Below, in pieces: positions 10,325-21,252 of a DNA stretch of 64,000 nucleotides. The translations under genes and the position numbers were made by a program. The stretch is from Stachybotrys elegans. Lineage: Eukaryota > Ascomycota > Sordariomycetes > Hypocreales > Stachybotryaceae. The stretch's first letter is position 1; each line of letters starts with the position of its first letter. The stretch is taken from contig JAGPNK010000008.1 in NCBI GenBank assembly GCA_020746835.1, positions 930,001-994,000 of the forward strand, given 5' to 3'. The notes below the pieces were generated by a model. The model did no database searches and was not told the DNA's origin. It saw nothing but the letters and a program-made list of their open reading frames with translations.

Positions 10325-12248
10325 GTTGATTGCAATGGAAGTGATCGTCGAAGTGTCGAAAGGCAGCTAAACGGTAGGTGTTGGTGGGCGTTTGTGGTGT
10401 CGCTGTCCTGAACAGATCAAGCTGCAAAGCAGAACTGAAGACTGGGGGAGGGGATTTTATTCCCAGTCGCTCTACCCAATCTGCCTTTCCCCTCCCCTCG
10501 TTCCATTACATGTATTTATATTCTGATTCCGTACCATGATCAAGGATGATACGTAAAGGTGACCGCATCCCGCATTCTGGTGAGGTTGGTACCACCTGAA
10601 GAATGCCCAGACAAGGGTTTTCTGGAGATAAGAAGCTGCTAACACTGTCGTGCAACATCATCAGGTAGCCACGTATCAACGACACAGGGTGCCCGTGCGT
10701 ACGTGCCTCTTGCTCTCGATTCCATTGGGCAGGTCGTGTACCGATTGCCGGGTAGCGTGAGGGGATATCCATGCAGCGCGCCTCGACATCACCAGGTGAA
10801 TGGAAGCCTTCGACGTCAAGCTTCTATATAATTAGTTAGCAAGACTCTCTCTTCTTGGAACGACTGACCTTGTCCTTTGCTCCTCCCAAAAGTTCACAGC
10901 GCGTTTCGCGAACCCCAACTTGCCACCATCGTGATCGGGCTCGGCGCACCACCCAGGAGCCATTCATAGCCTACCCGTGGCAGAGATGCCGACGGCAATG
11001 ACTTCCCTCCTGCAACGTCATGCGGAGAAGGATACCCAACGCTGCTGGGCAGGACAAGGCATCGTCAACCCCCTGTCAAGATGTTCGAGGCCCTCCTGGG
11101 CGCGTATCCGCGTGTCCGTATTCGCCGGCCTATCCTCCGCACCTGGGAAACGTCGCGCCCCCCTCCATCAGCACTTCTACCACGTATCCAAGGGGCGCAG
11201 ACGGCTCCGATACCGGCGGGAGTCTGGCATTGCTGAGCGCTTTGACGTCTACTCCATGGCACGCCTCAATGTGAGGCTCAACTGGACCAGGGCGGCATAT
11301 GGAACCCCGCGTGGGATTGTGCCCCTCGGCCCGAACCCAGTGGCATAGACTGCTCGCCAGCGGACGCAGATAGGGTCTTCCTAGCGAATCCCAAGGAGAC
11401 AGGTGGGAGCGGTCTGCATATGACCAATCCCGGACCAGTGCGAGGTGATCACTTGGCTGCTATGAGGCTCCTTGTCTGGCCACCCGGAGTCGAGCTGAGC
11501 GCAGGCACCGGCGCAGATACGTGTCGTCTGGGAGAAAGAGGGTGTCGTTGGGCAGCCCTCAAGGGCCACGATCAGGCACAGCCCCCTGGCACCGTCCCTC
11601 ATAGGAACCTTTAGTGTAACACACCACATCGTGACGGCCGGGTCGCAGACAGAGGGAGGAGCGGCGCCGGCCAAGTCAGCCTTGGGACGAATGGGCGCAC
11701 AAGGTGAGTCGGGCGAGTCGCCGCCGTTCAAGATTCGCCAATGCCCAATGCCCGAGACCGTGGAACAGGAGGGTGGCACAGCCTGCCGATGTACATGAGG
11801 AGGGAGCACGTCTTGGGCCGTTGGAATCGTGATTAATTTTTTTAGGGCTGCGCCGTGTGACAGCAGGCAGTCACGGTGTCGTCAGCTGCCATCTATGGAA
11901 GGTAGTACCACTGCCTGTGGGTGTGCTCGACGACTTCTACCTTTTCAACCGGCCGACACGACGCGCCCCAGACACTGCAACTGTACTTGGATTCGCCGGT
12001 AAATCGTATCATGGTCTAACCAACCTAGCTTTTTCCATCCTCAGGGTGAAATTTCATGTTTCTGTGAACCGCTCGTTCGTCATAGGCTCGGGGAGAGGAC
12101 GTTTATGTTCCTTGAATTAGCTTCTCTGCTTTCCTACAAAGAAATCATCATCTGGCTGCTCATGTCTTCCTCCCCATTGAATCTCCTTGACACTTTCATC
12201 CATTCCCTGCATATAAATCCCGAGAGTAGAAAGGTTCTTAACGTCACT
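10325..12248. other. Intergenic, no supported gene
   Basis: About 1.9 kb, partly GC-rich (11.0-11.8 kb), with overlapping open frames on both strands typical of GC-rich non-coding DNA. No frame has a domain, a good start context or plausible introns. The first 200 bp upstream of 10324 should hold the kinase promoter. Confidence 0.45.
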
Positions 12249-12404
12249 TCACTCAACGTCCTCCTCCAAGTCACAAGGACGCTGCTGAGAGACCATAGCT
12301 GCTCGTTCTCTGCGGTGGGGTGCCTTGCTGCAGTTGGGGCACTCACTCTGGCTGCTCGAGACGCTGTAGCCGCAGTGCTTACACTTGCTGACTGTGGACG
12401 GCAT
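12249..12404 (-). CDS. CxxC/CxxC zinc-ribbon-like microprotein (51 aa)
   Basis: A short ATG-initiated minus frame of 51 codons ending in TGA. It reads MPSTVSKCKHCGYSVSSSQS and continues ECPNCSKAP, with cysteines at 8, 11, 22 and 25. Two CxxC knuckles 10 residues apart are the layout of a minimal zinc ribbon. The C-terminus is basic then acidic (HRRERAAM, LEEDVE). The 5' side is a clean pyrimidine- and CA-rich leader, as expected of a fungal 5' UTR, and there is no competing larger frame. It is alone in a 5 kb stretch without other supported genes. Zinc binding is inferred from cysteine spacing; partner and role are unknown. A chance frame with four regularly placed cysteines is possible but unlikely. 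Confidence 0.5.
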   Translation of the reverse strand: MPSTVSKCKHCGYSVSSSQSECPNCSKAPHRRERAAMVSQQRPCDLEEDVE

Positions 12405-15400
12405 ATTGGCTAAGGAGAGTTGCCAGAAGTCAAAGACGATGGCGGGGGTGGTTGTGTGTGTGGCTGTTAGGGCTTGGGTTTGTAAGGGTTAGATATGTTG
12501 GGATTGAAGAAAGCTATGAAGTGTTTGATTATTATTAAATCAATAATTTGACTCCAATACGCCCAGGCAGTCGCACCTTCTTGTTGCAATATCTTTGGTT
12601 GTCGTTGTAAGAATAAAGAAAAGTCTACAGTTCTGTACACAGAGGCTTAGAGGACTCTGTAGCCCGGAACACTACATCCGCCTGTACAACCATCATGTCT
12701 CCCTGATCAGCGGGTGGTACCAGATGTGCTGATCGTGTCATGCTCTTTGTGCACCCACACGGCTACGATTCCTACCAACAGGGCTTTTACTGCGCATAGG
12801 CACCCCTGAAGCCTCGTTCGGTAAGTGTTCCTTTGTGAAAATCCGAAATCCTCCTTTCTTACAGTGCCGCACTATCAAATCAAATTTGGCTGTGTCCAGA
12901 ATAGGTCCCCGAGCCGCCATTTCAGGGGTTCAGTTCTGGGTGGGAAATACTGCGTCTAGGCCTTCAGGACCTCCCACGGCTTGCCGAGCATGACCACCAC
13001 TTTCGAAACTGCGCGAGTACGGCAAAGATTTACATGCCTAGTACTTCCAGGTGATACGTAACAGGCAGCATGGACTCAGCGGGGGCTGGGCTGGTAGCTC
13101 TGCACGCTCTCCAAGCAGAGCCGCATGATATCATACACGATTATGCAGTCTCCCCTCAGCTGTCCATCTCTGGCCAGGTTGCGCCCCTTTACGTTCACCC
13201 TCGGCGCATCTCTTATAGATGCGGCTTCTATATCAGACGTCAAACCAGGGGATCCCTGAGCAAATCGAGTCCGCGTGCCCTTGTACTGGCGTCTGCATTG
13301 GCGGGGACGACCTTCTTTCACGATGGGGTCTATGAAAGGCGGCGGCAACCCATCGTCAGATGGGTCTAGATTCTCTCTTCTGCATGCAATAATCATTCCT
13401 ATCCCCTCCAAAACCCTACCCAGTGCCCTCGAGCTCGCTCGCGCCGGTGATCCGTGTGGATCATGGCCAACACCGCCAGTCTGTTGTTGCATGGCATCAC
13501 AGCCTGTTAACGGTTTAGCATTGGAGATGTAGCGGGGTAGCCTCAGTGGCATCATGCGGTTGGTAAGAGCAGTCTCCATTTCGGGACAATGATGGGAGCC
13601 ATGTGCCAGCCGCACACCCCCCCTTCAAGCCTGCGGGCTACATGTTCCAGCGCTACAGTTCCCCTCCGTACTTATCCCAACTGCATGCATGGCACTTATC
13701 AAATGGGACTTTGTCGTCTTCGCTATACGTCGCCGCGCCAAAAGGCTACCTTGCAGCTTTCATGCAGGCGGGCAGGTCCAATATCTGACGGGGAACTTGC
13801 GCATCGGCCACAGTGCTCCAGGCCGTGTCCTGCCTTTTCATCCCGTCCTTGAGAGGGCCGATGACAGTTTGGGCTCCGATCATTGGGCCTCAAAGTGCGT
13901 AATAAACCTACCCCTCCCGGCACGTTGTCACGTCTCGGAGTGGCCGTGGCCTCTGGGCTGGCCTGCTCCGCCTGTCCTTTACCAATGATGTAGGTTTCTT
14001 TTTTTTTTGTTCTCTCTTTGCACGCGCAGGTGCTGGATCTACCTAACCATGAGATTGAAGCGGTGAGCAAATCTTCCAATGAAGGCGTCGTATGCTCATC
14101 AGCCTCAAGCCTATGACAGCCTCCTGCCACCCACCAAGCATCTTACCCATCGCATGATCAAGCAAGCCACCGGCTATCATCACAGCTAGCAATGTCTTGG
14201 CCATGCAATAATAATTTCTGATGACGATTATTCCACGTCTACTTGGCAGCATGTAAGGACATCTGGTCACTCACCATTTGAGCCTCCTGGCCGAGCCTGC
14301 GAAGGCTAGCCATCAACTGACCTGAGCCTCTTTTTCCTTTTCCTTTTCTCCCTCTCTGTATGAGTTATTCCCTAGCCATTAGACGCAGTCTTTCATTTCG
14401 TTTTTAGTACTTCCGTAAATATCTTTTGGGTGTGGACGTAACGGCCGTAGTGCAAGCGAGTGCTGCGGGAGCTGCCCCCGTGCCTCATCTCGCCGCACTA
14501 CCGCTCTGCCCAGAGTAGGGGCAAGGGGGTAAATGACCAGTAGCAGTTTTCTTACTTTTGATCTGCCCGTAGGTCCAGATCCCCGGAGGGAAGTGGGTAA
14601 GAATTGTGAGCTGTCCGTCCGTCAAGCCAAGTCCCGATGATCGCCCCCATTTCACGATGGATGCGGTGCGCCTTCCCCATATTATCCATCCATGCCAGGC
14701 GAGGCTCCTTATCCTGAAGCTTTCGGTATCAGGCATTGGCTGGCTGTCTCTGTGGCTCTGCGATTCCTTCTCTCACCGGTCATCGTCATGGCCAACCGCC
14801 GGGCAAAAGGGCCAGACGGCCGTCCCGCTCAGGGGCCTTTTGTAGCTATCCCCCCTGTTGCAGGCGAACCAACGGGTCTTACGGTGTGTTTAAGGCGACC
14901 AGAATATCCAGCTCGGATATGTCGATACTTCGCCCATGGGATTCGGCTTTAAGCAGGCGGTTTGGGTTCTAATGCAGGCGAGGACGCTCCAAACACAGCC
15001 ACTGGCAGCAGCACCGTGAATCTATCGTCCAGCCTTGCCCAGCAAGACAAGTATATGACGATCAGAGGCATGTGTCTGATTTCTTCCATCTCACAGCCCC
15101 CAAGCTTTCCCCCGTCTGATGGTGTGTGGGGAGTCACATCGGCATTCAGGGGCGCTGATTTTTTTTGATCTTGGCCACCAGACCAGGCCGCAGAAGGGTG
15201 TGCAGCTTGGAAGCCCCAAGGTACTCTCGAAAAGAACTTACGGAACAGGAACCCCCCTCCAATCGCACCTGTGATAGCTCGACAACGTGGTTTGCGCCTG
15301 TCACCGCTTCTATCTTGCTGCCAAACAGACGGGCGCAGCGAGCAACCCCAGCTTATGGTTATCTGCCACAGCTACCCGCGTGATCAGTATACCAGAACAT

Positions 15401-15566
15401 CAGGTCTCTCGACAGCCCCATACCTTGTATTTATACTCGACGTGGCGCCAGCTCTTTATCGGTGCTCCGATCATCGCCCTACCGCACCCCAGTCTTCCCC
15501 ATCCTCTGTGTATTTGCCCAGCCATCTTGTTCAGCATCGTTCGATATATTCTACCACTACCTCGGC
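12405..15566. other. Long intergenic stretch, no supported gene
   Basis: About 3.2 kb. Open frames up to 179 codons occur on both strands (for example minus 13615-13076), but they lack domains, have arginine/proline-heavy composition and no splice structure. From about 15.3 kb the plus strand becomes pyrimidine-rich, as expected upstream of a transcription start, and leads into the ambiguous region at 15567. Confidence 0.45.
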
Positions 15567-16170
15567 ATGATGGCCTCGCGTATGAACCGTAATGATTTGC
15601 TAGGGGGCTCGGGCGGTCGAGAGACTCCGAATCTGGCGTCCGAGGCTACCCACGACGAGTCGAGATTGTTCGCAGCCACCGGCTCGGCCGTGAGGACGCA
15701 AGACCTGCAACGTGGACAGTATACTGCCGGCCGTATACAGTGTCTTGATCAACTTGGAAGACGCAGTTCGGGTTCGAGACAGACGACTCCGCAACCCATC
15801 CGAGTCGAAGCAGAGTCGCAACGACAAAGCAGCCCGTCTATCTGCGACGTGACAGCAGATCAGGGCAGGTGCGTTGTGCAGAGGCGGTGCCATGCAATCT
15901 TTGTGTTTTTCATCACGCTGACGGATACGTAGCGCAGGAGAGGACGGCGCCGGACGCTCTCCGCGGCAGAACGACCCGAGGCGCCGGACGTGGACTGAAC
16001 GTTATGTCAGAGGTCAACAGCAATGCTCCCTTCCCAGCCGGGTCACTCACGAGTCGGGTTCTCCGCGCCGTCGTCGTTCGAGAAAGTTGAACAAGTTAAA
16101 GAAAGGACTGGTGATGTTCGACACAATTCTATCGGGGGGGAGGACATTGAAAGGGGCTACCAAGAGCTAA
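15567..16170 (+). other. Candidate gene with unresolved exon structure
   Basis: A pyrimidine-rich leader ends in ATGATGG at 15567. A frame opens there (MMASRMNRNDLLGGSGGRET) and runs about 100 codons to a plausible intron (GTGCGT to GCGCAG with GCTGAC branch, about 15869-15940). Downstream, one frame reads as a basic protein tail (HESGSPRRRRSRKLNKLKKG) to a TAA at 16168-16170, but its phase does not match the frame entering the intron. Other frames in the 5' part are also open. Either an extra intron is missed, the sequence is frameshifted, or the region is non-coding GC-rich DNA. No family recognised. Confidence 0.25.
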
Positions 16171-16676
16171 GATGTTGGACAGCCCCTGGGTGGTGATTTA
16201 CGGGGTGCTGGATGTGTTGTAGGAATAGGGAAAGTGATGAGGGGAAGCGACGTTGGATCTGCTTCATGGCGTCTGGGGCAGCCAGTAGGAAGCTGCCTGT
16301 GACCTTCGGCCTCCAGCCTTCAGCCTTCGCGGTTCGGTACGACATGGCAGGGAGAGGCAGGGGCAGGCAGGGGCAGGCAGCTTGGACAGTTGAAAAGTTG
16401 CAGCTCCTATTGGAGTTTGTGTACAGGCGAGTGGATGGACAAGGCCTGGTAGATTCAGGATAGAGAATGGGCAGCGTCTTTCTTCCTGTTTATAACCCAC
16501 GGCAGCGGCATATTTGGGGAACCCGTGCCAAGCCAACAGCTCTCTCAGCACACCCTCCTCCGAGCGTCTCGCTCAGCTGATTGGCCGTCGAGGGAAACCG
16601 CGCGCTATATGCAGCCACAATATCGCGAATTTGGGCGGATGGCGCGCTTCCGGCTGCTGCTCATGCGAGGTTCATC

Positions 16677-16711
16677 ACAAGCACAAGCACGAGCACAAGC
16701 ACAAGCACAAG
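16677..16711. repeat. ACAAGC hexanucleotide repeat
   Basis: About six tandem copies of ACAAGC, one changed to ACGAGC. A simple microsatellite in non-coding DNA. Confidence 0.7.
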
Positions 16712-16930
16712 ACGGGACGGAGCCGATGTGGCAGTGGATAATTACTGGATACTGCAGCCATGGGCATGCCGTCGTATCACACACCACGGTAATGGCCCTG
16801 GCAGCCAATAGCCAATGGGGGGGGGTTGTTGGAGCAAGACGAACACTTGCTCAATGCATTAGCGGATCGGATACCCGCAGGCAGAGAGCATGGGCGATGT
16901 GGTCCAGCTGAGCTCTCGTCATCCCCCTGG

Positions 16931-16993
16931 CTGCTGCCGCTGCTGCTGCTGCTGCCAGACTGCCAGACTGTCAAACTGCCCAACTGCCCAACT
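16931..16993. repeat. GCT run plus degenerate octamer repeat
   Basis: CTGCTG repeats lead into five imperfect tandem octamers (TGCCAGAC twice, TGTCAAAC, then TGCCCAAC twice). Slippage-type repeat in the upstream region of the cyclase gene. Confidence 0.6.
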
Positions 16994-17711
16994 GTGATTG
17001 CGCTGCCGGTTGGTTGCCAGAAGGAGAAGTCCGTCCCGAAGTGTATACCAGATTGATCACTAAGTGGCCTTCCCCTCACTACGCTGGCAGGGCGACTTCT
17101 TGCAGGAAAGACATGACATGGCCGAACCAACATGCTCGGCGGCAAGCAATATTGAAGGAGCGGGAGCGATAAGAGCCAAAGGCCCACTTACAATACGACG
17201 CCAAGCATGCAGAACATGGGAATATCACGGGACGGGTAGCGCCCGCGGAATATCAGGCCTGGGGGGTCAACCCACCGGGGGACGCAGGCTGAAGCTATTC
17301 AGAGTTAGCATCGCCCACCATGGTGGCGTCCAAACATGGAAATTCATGTTTGCAGGGGAACCCAAAAATACGTCTCCCAAAATTAACCACGAATTCAAGA
17401 ATAAACCACATTATGATTTTGGGGGCCGGATCCAGACAGACATGCAACAATGGCGCTTCCATTGGTGGCGCTGCGAGAGCCTCCCATACACGATGGATAT
17501 GCACATTTCTCGATGGATTGTCTCAAAGCTGCGGACTTCTTGGCTGGGCTCTATTGCGAAGCTAGAGTTGGTCACACCGAGTGACTCACAGCACAGCGTG
17601 GCGGAGCAGCTCCTACAAACTCATGTAAAAAGCGATTCGGCATTAATTCAGCCCCGATTGCATTTGCTTCGTTAGACTTCGAGAAGAAAAAAATACATCT
17701 TCTTGATCGCA

Positions 17712-19000
17712 ATGCCCTCCCGACGCGCAGGTCCCCGGCTCGTCGAGCTCGACGGCACAACCGGCGAGGGAGGCGGCCAGGTGGTGCGGCTGGCCGTCTG
17801 TCTAGCCGCCCTCACATCCCAGCCCATCCGCATCACCAACATCCGAGGCAGCCGCTCCAAGCGAGGTTCGTCCCCAATCACCAGCCCAGATGGTTTGAGT
17901 TTGTTTGCTCACCTCTCAGGCCTCAAGAGCCAGCACTTCACCGCCATCCAGTGGCTCGCCCAGGCCACAGAGGCCGACGTCGAGGGCCTCGGCGTCGGCT
18001 CCCACACCCTCACCTTCAGCCCTCGAAGACCCCCGACCGAGCTGCTCCAGCGCAACGTCCGAATCACCCCCCAGTCCAGCGCCTCCAGCATTCTCCTCCT
18101 CGTCCAGGCGCTCCTGCCCTTCCTGCTCTTCGCGGGAAACGACGCCGGCGACCCCATTGAGCTGTCGCTGACGGGCGGCACCAATGTTTCCTTCTCCCCC
18201 AGCTACGAGTACTTCGACCAGGTCTTTCTGCCTGCGCTGGAAGAGAGCTTCGGCGTCAAGGTAGAGAGGGAGCTCAGACAGCGAGGGTGGAGTCTTGGCC
18301 CGCAATCCCGCGGTTCTGTGTGGTTGAAGATACAGCCGCTCGCAAGGGGGGGAAGCTGTCCTTCATCCCTCCCCGCCCTCGCGCATCTTCCGAACCACAC
18401 CAGGTCAAGGTTATCCATGCTTCCATTGTGGTGCCGGAGGATGCGCACGAGACCCTCCGGCAAGCCGTAGCCCACCATGTCAACACCCTGTTCCCAGGCT
18501 CCGAGGTCAACTTCAAAATCGTCGAGGACTCCAAGTCCGACGCCCGGTGGTTCATCTTCCTCGTAGCGGAGTCGCACAGCGGCTCACGTTGGGCTGCCGA
18601 CGTCATATGCTCAGCATCAAAGAAATACAGGTCGCGGGATGATTGGATACAAAAGGTGTCTCGCACGCTCTGCCAGCAGCTGCACACAGAGGTGCACGTG
18701 GGTGGTGTGGTCGATGAGCATCTACAGGATCAGTTGGTCTGCTTCCAGGCCCTCTGCGATGGCTTCTCCTCGTTTCCCCGGGATGAAACATCCGAAGGCC
18801 CAGCAGATGCGGTTGCCAGCATCATGGACAGCGTTGGCCTCGGGGATAGCAGGATGAGGAGAGAAAAGACTCACGAGCCGTTTGGCCATGGGTCGACGCA
18901 CACAAAGACGGCGCGGTGGGTAGCGGCCGAGCTGCTCCCCAAGGTTAATTTCTTCAACAAAGGAGACTTGGTCCAAGGCGTAGGGATGGCATTCGACTGA
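17712..19000 (+). CDS. RTC1: RNA 3'-terminal phosphate cyclase, apparent frameshift
   Basis: RtcA-type cyclase, which converts RNA 3'-phosphates to 2',3'-cyclic phosphates using ATP. Start ATG 17712; an upstream TTG is ignored. Exon 1 (17712-17865) carries the family opening VELDGTTGEGGGQVVR. A 54-bp intron (17866-17919, GTTCGT to CTCTCAG) splices to GLKSQHFTAIQWLA. The first frame continues to SVWLKIQPLARGG and then loses homology, while the +1-shifted frame from there carries KLSFIPPRP through HLQDQLVCFQAL (with the conserved catalytic-type His) to TGA at 18998-19000. The switch lies in a run of seven G at 18346-18352; eight would keep one frame. No intron fits. Either a sequencing or assembly error or a real null allele. 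The HLxDQL motif separates it from non-catalytic Rcl1. Confidence 0.85.
18346..18352. other. G7 homopolymer at the frame switch of the cyclase gene
   Basis: AAGGGGGGGAAG. The reading frame with cyclase homology changes by one base across this run. This is the natural place for an indel or base-calling error. Confidence 0.75.
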
Positions 19001-19164
19001 GCGGGGAGGCGGCGCAAAGCCCGATATACCCATTGTACACCAATTCTTTGCTACGAGCGTAAGCGAGCAGTGCCATGCACGGTCATGAATCAATCTTAAG
19101 CTGCCGACCGTGCTGTGTTGAGACAAAGCCGTCTGCGTCAGTTCTGCCCTCTAATTACAGCCCT

Positions 19165-20278
19165 TCAAGGCAGCTCTCCAAAGCGATACTGCGCAAAGGC
19201 AAAGCTACCCTCCTGGAACGTCCATGTCTGCGTCCCCGCATCCTCGCCAGCAGCGCCAGCAGCGATAAAGACTGGCATGAGATGGTCCATGAAGGGATGC
19301 GCCTGTCTTGCGTCTGGCCTTTGACAGACGGCAGCCATCCTCGCGTCGCGCACCGACACGTCCGCCTCAACTGCCTCCTTGAGCGCATTATCAAAGCTAA
19401 CAGAGTATGGCAGCGCTTCCATGTTGCCTTCAAACATCTGGTGCATGTCACGGAGATTGTGGACTGACATCCCCGCCCCGATGATGACGATGGATTCCTC
19501 GCGCAGAGCGGACACGGCGCGGCCCAGGGCAAGGTGCGACCCGGGTGACTCGCTCTTGAAGAGTGAGACCTGCACTAGAGGAACACTTAGTGGGTTCGTC
19601 TCTGGGTCGAATGCTGGTCCTGGTCAGCGGTTGGCTCATGGGGAAGCCAGCAGCGATTGATCTTACCCACGTTGAACCCGGACCAGACGCCGTGGTCCAG
19701 GCCGCGCTTGAGGCCGCGCGCCTTGATCCCGGCGTCGGACAACAAAGTGACGATTCGGCTGGCTATCTCTGGGCTACCAATGCTCGGGTATGTAGCTTTG
19801 TAGAAGTGGTCGGGAAACCCGTAGAAGCTGGCCCAGTCAGCCCATCATCATGCGATGCCCCAGCCTGGACGTGCGTACTCGTAGATCAGGTCCGTGAGGA
19901 GCGCATCGTTGACGAGGATTGTATCCTCGCCGCCCATCCAATGCGCAGAAAAGACAACGACGGCCTTGGGCTTGACTCTCTGTGTGATTTCCTTGCCGAT
20001 GCGCTGCAGAACGGGGTAGACGGGGTGCGTTGTGTTGTACTGGACATCAGGCTACGCAGCGTCAGTACAACCCGCGACCGGCCTCATCGGCTGGCGAATC
20101 TTACACCGCCATGGCTGAAGAAATAGACGGGCGTCTTTGATGGGGAACGGTTGGGCTTGGATTCAGCGACCGAGTTGATCCAGCTGGCCGGGATGGACAG
20201 AAGCTGGGGGACAAAGAGACTTAAGAGTCCGACAAAGGCCGAGACAATGGCGATTGACCGGAAGGGGATGTTAGCCAT
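19165..20278 (-). CDS. Class III extradiol (LigB/DODA-type) dioxygenase, 318 aa
   Basis: Four exons: 20278-20105, 20051-19879, 19827-19667 and 19613-19165. The three introns are 51-53 bp (GTAAGA, GTACGC and GTAAGA donors) and the exons total 319 codons. The family, which includes 4,5-DOPA dioxygenase, opens catechol-type rings using non-haem Fe(II) or Zn. Visible metal-site motifs are SHGG (His56), FSAHW and HPFMDHLMPVF. LIYDFYGFPDHFYKATYP and the C-terminal FAQYRFG are also typical. Before the catalytic domain there is an extra 45 residues with a hydrophobic helix at about 8-29 (IAIVSAFVGLLSLFVP), absent from the soluble members, so this copy is probably membrane-anchored or secreted. Its substrate is unknown. 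It is convergent with the cyclase gene, 164 bp apart. Confidence 0.9.
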
Positions 20279-20658
20279 GCTGATCCGGTGGGCGATGACG
20301 TGAAAAGTAACAGATTCTTTAATGTTTCGAGCTAGAATGGACGTAATATGTAGTTGGCTTGCTGGGTGTAAATTGAAGCAGAAACGCTATTGCATTCAAC
20401 TGGGCTTCAAATTCTCCCATTGACGCTACGGAGCAGACTTATATAACAATTACAAATTATCTGTAATCCAAGTTGCGCCTTTAAAGGCACCCAATTGGAT
20501 ATTTACAAGCATAAATAAGAAGAAAGAGAGACTTCCTATGAAATGGTATTAAATCATTACCTAAAACACGATGATCCCATTGCAATTGTAGGGTAGGCCG
20601 AGATCAGAAGCAACGCAGCGTGGGGAATATGAGTAACTTTAATGGAGCCTCATTCCAA

Positions 20659-20730
20659 TCCGATGTAGTCTAACGGCTAGGACGGTGTGCTTTCACCACG
20701 CAAGTCGGGGTTCGATTCCCCGCATCGGAG
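20659..20730 (+). tRNA. tRNA-Glu (anticodon TTC)
   Basis: 72 nt cloverleaf. The acceptor arms TCCGATG and CATCGGA pair fully, with G as discriminator. The D arm has the A-box sequence TAGTCTAACGGC. The anticodon stem GTGTG/CACGC encloses loop CTTTCAC (anticodon TTC). The T arm CGGGG/CCCCG encloses TTCGATT, giving the B box GGTTCGATTCC. No intron, and CCA is not encoded. A TTCTTCTTTT run about 25 nt downstream can terminate Pol III. Confidence 0.95.
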
Positions 20731-21252
20731 TCGATGATCAACAATTGTCAGTTCTTCTTTTGCCATGGCGGCTTACTTTTTTTTTGTTGCCTACAGGTCA
20801 GCTATATCAGGCTTTGCTAGATGTGCGGAGCCACACCTTTCTACGGCCAGTCTTTGGGCCGCATATACCCTACCTAATTCTGTCCTACCCATTCGCCGCA
20901 ACACAAGTCTACATCCATTGAAAATCCTTATTATTTTTTACATCTAAGCAATCTTCCTGACTCGCAATCCTCACAGTCTCTTTCTTGCTGTACCGATTCG
21001 TCTATTCGCCAGCTTACCTAATTCCACTAAGCTGCTACTCCCCCCTGGCCCGGACAAATAATGGACCAGCCGTTGCTATAGCACCTCGACCGCCCTAAAA
21101 ACGATCAAACATCAAAAAGTAACGGCTCAGCGCCTGACGAGAGCCACGTGCAGAACAAGGAGCTGCAGAACGAATCCATCCCCCATACATATCGACGACG
21201 ACGACGACGACGACGAAGACATAAGCGCACGCAGCCCCCCAATCAAGCAGCC
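20731..21252. promoter_or_regulatory. Upstream region of the 423-aa gene, with CACGTG and CGA repeat
   Basis: Pyrimidine-rich leader of a plus-strand gene. A CACGTG E-box lies at about 21146 and a CGA trinucleotide run just before the start codon. No gene seen. Confidence 0.4.
21193..21216. repeat. (CGA)8 microsatellite in 5' leader
   Basis: Eight perfect CGA copies, about 37 bases upstream of the ATG at 21253. It would lie in the 5' UTR. Confidence 0.85.

Larger units (their letters stand above)
16171..17711. other. Intergenic upstream region of the RTC1-like gene
   Basis: About 1.5 kb with no supported gene. It contains two simple-repeat patches: an ACAAGC hexamer run near 16677-16711, and a GCTGCT run followed by a degenerate TGCCMRAC octamer run near 16931-16993. 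Confidence 0.5.

Noticed and set aside
13076..13615. 179-codon minus-strand frame
   Set aside because: No domain, Arg/Pro-heavy composition, weak start context and competing frames on the other strand.
17064..17675. 203-codon plus-strand frame upstream of the cyclase gene
   Set aside because: Ends 36 bp before the cyclase ATG, no family features, composition like flanking non-coding DNA. It may be leader sequence.
18203..18577. Alternative intron to explain the cyclase frame switch
   Set aside because: The only candidate donors before the G run leave an intron of about 35 nt or less and would delete conserved residues.
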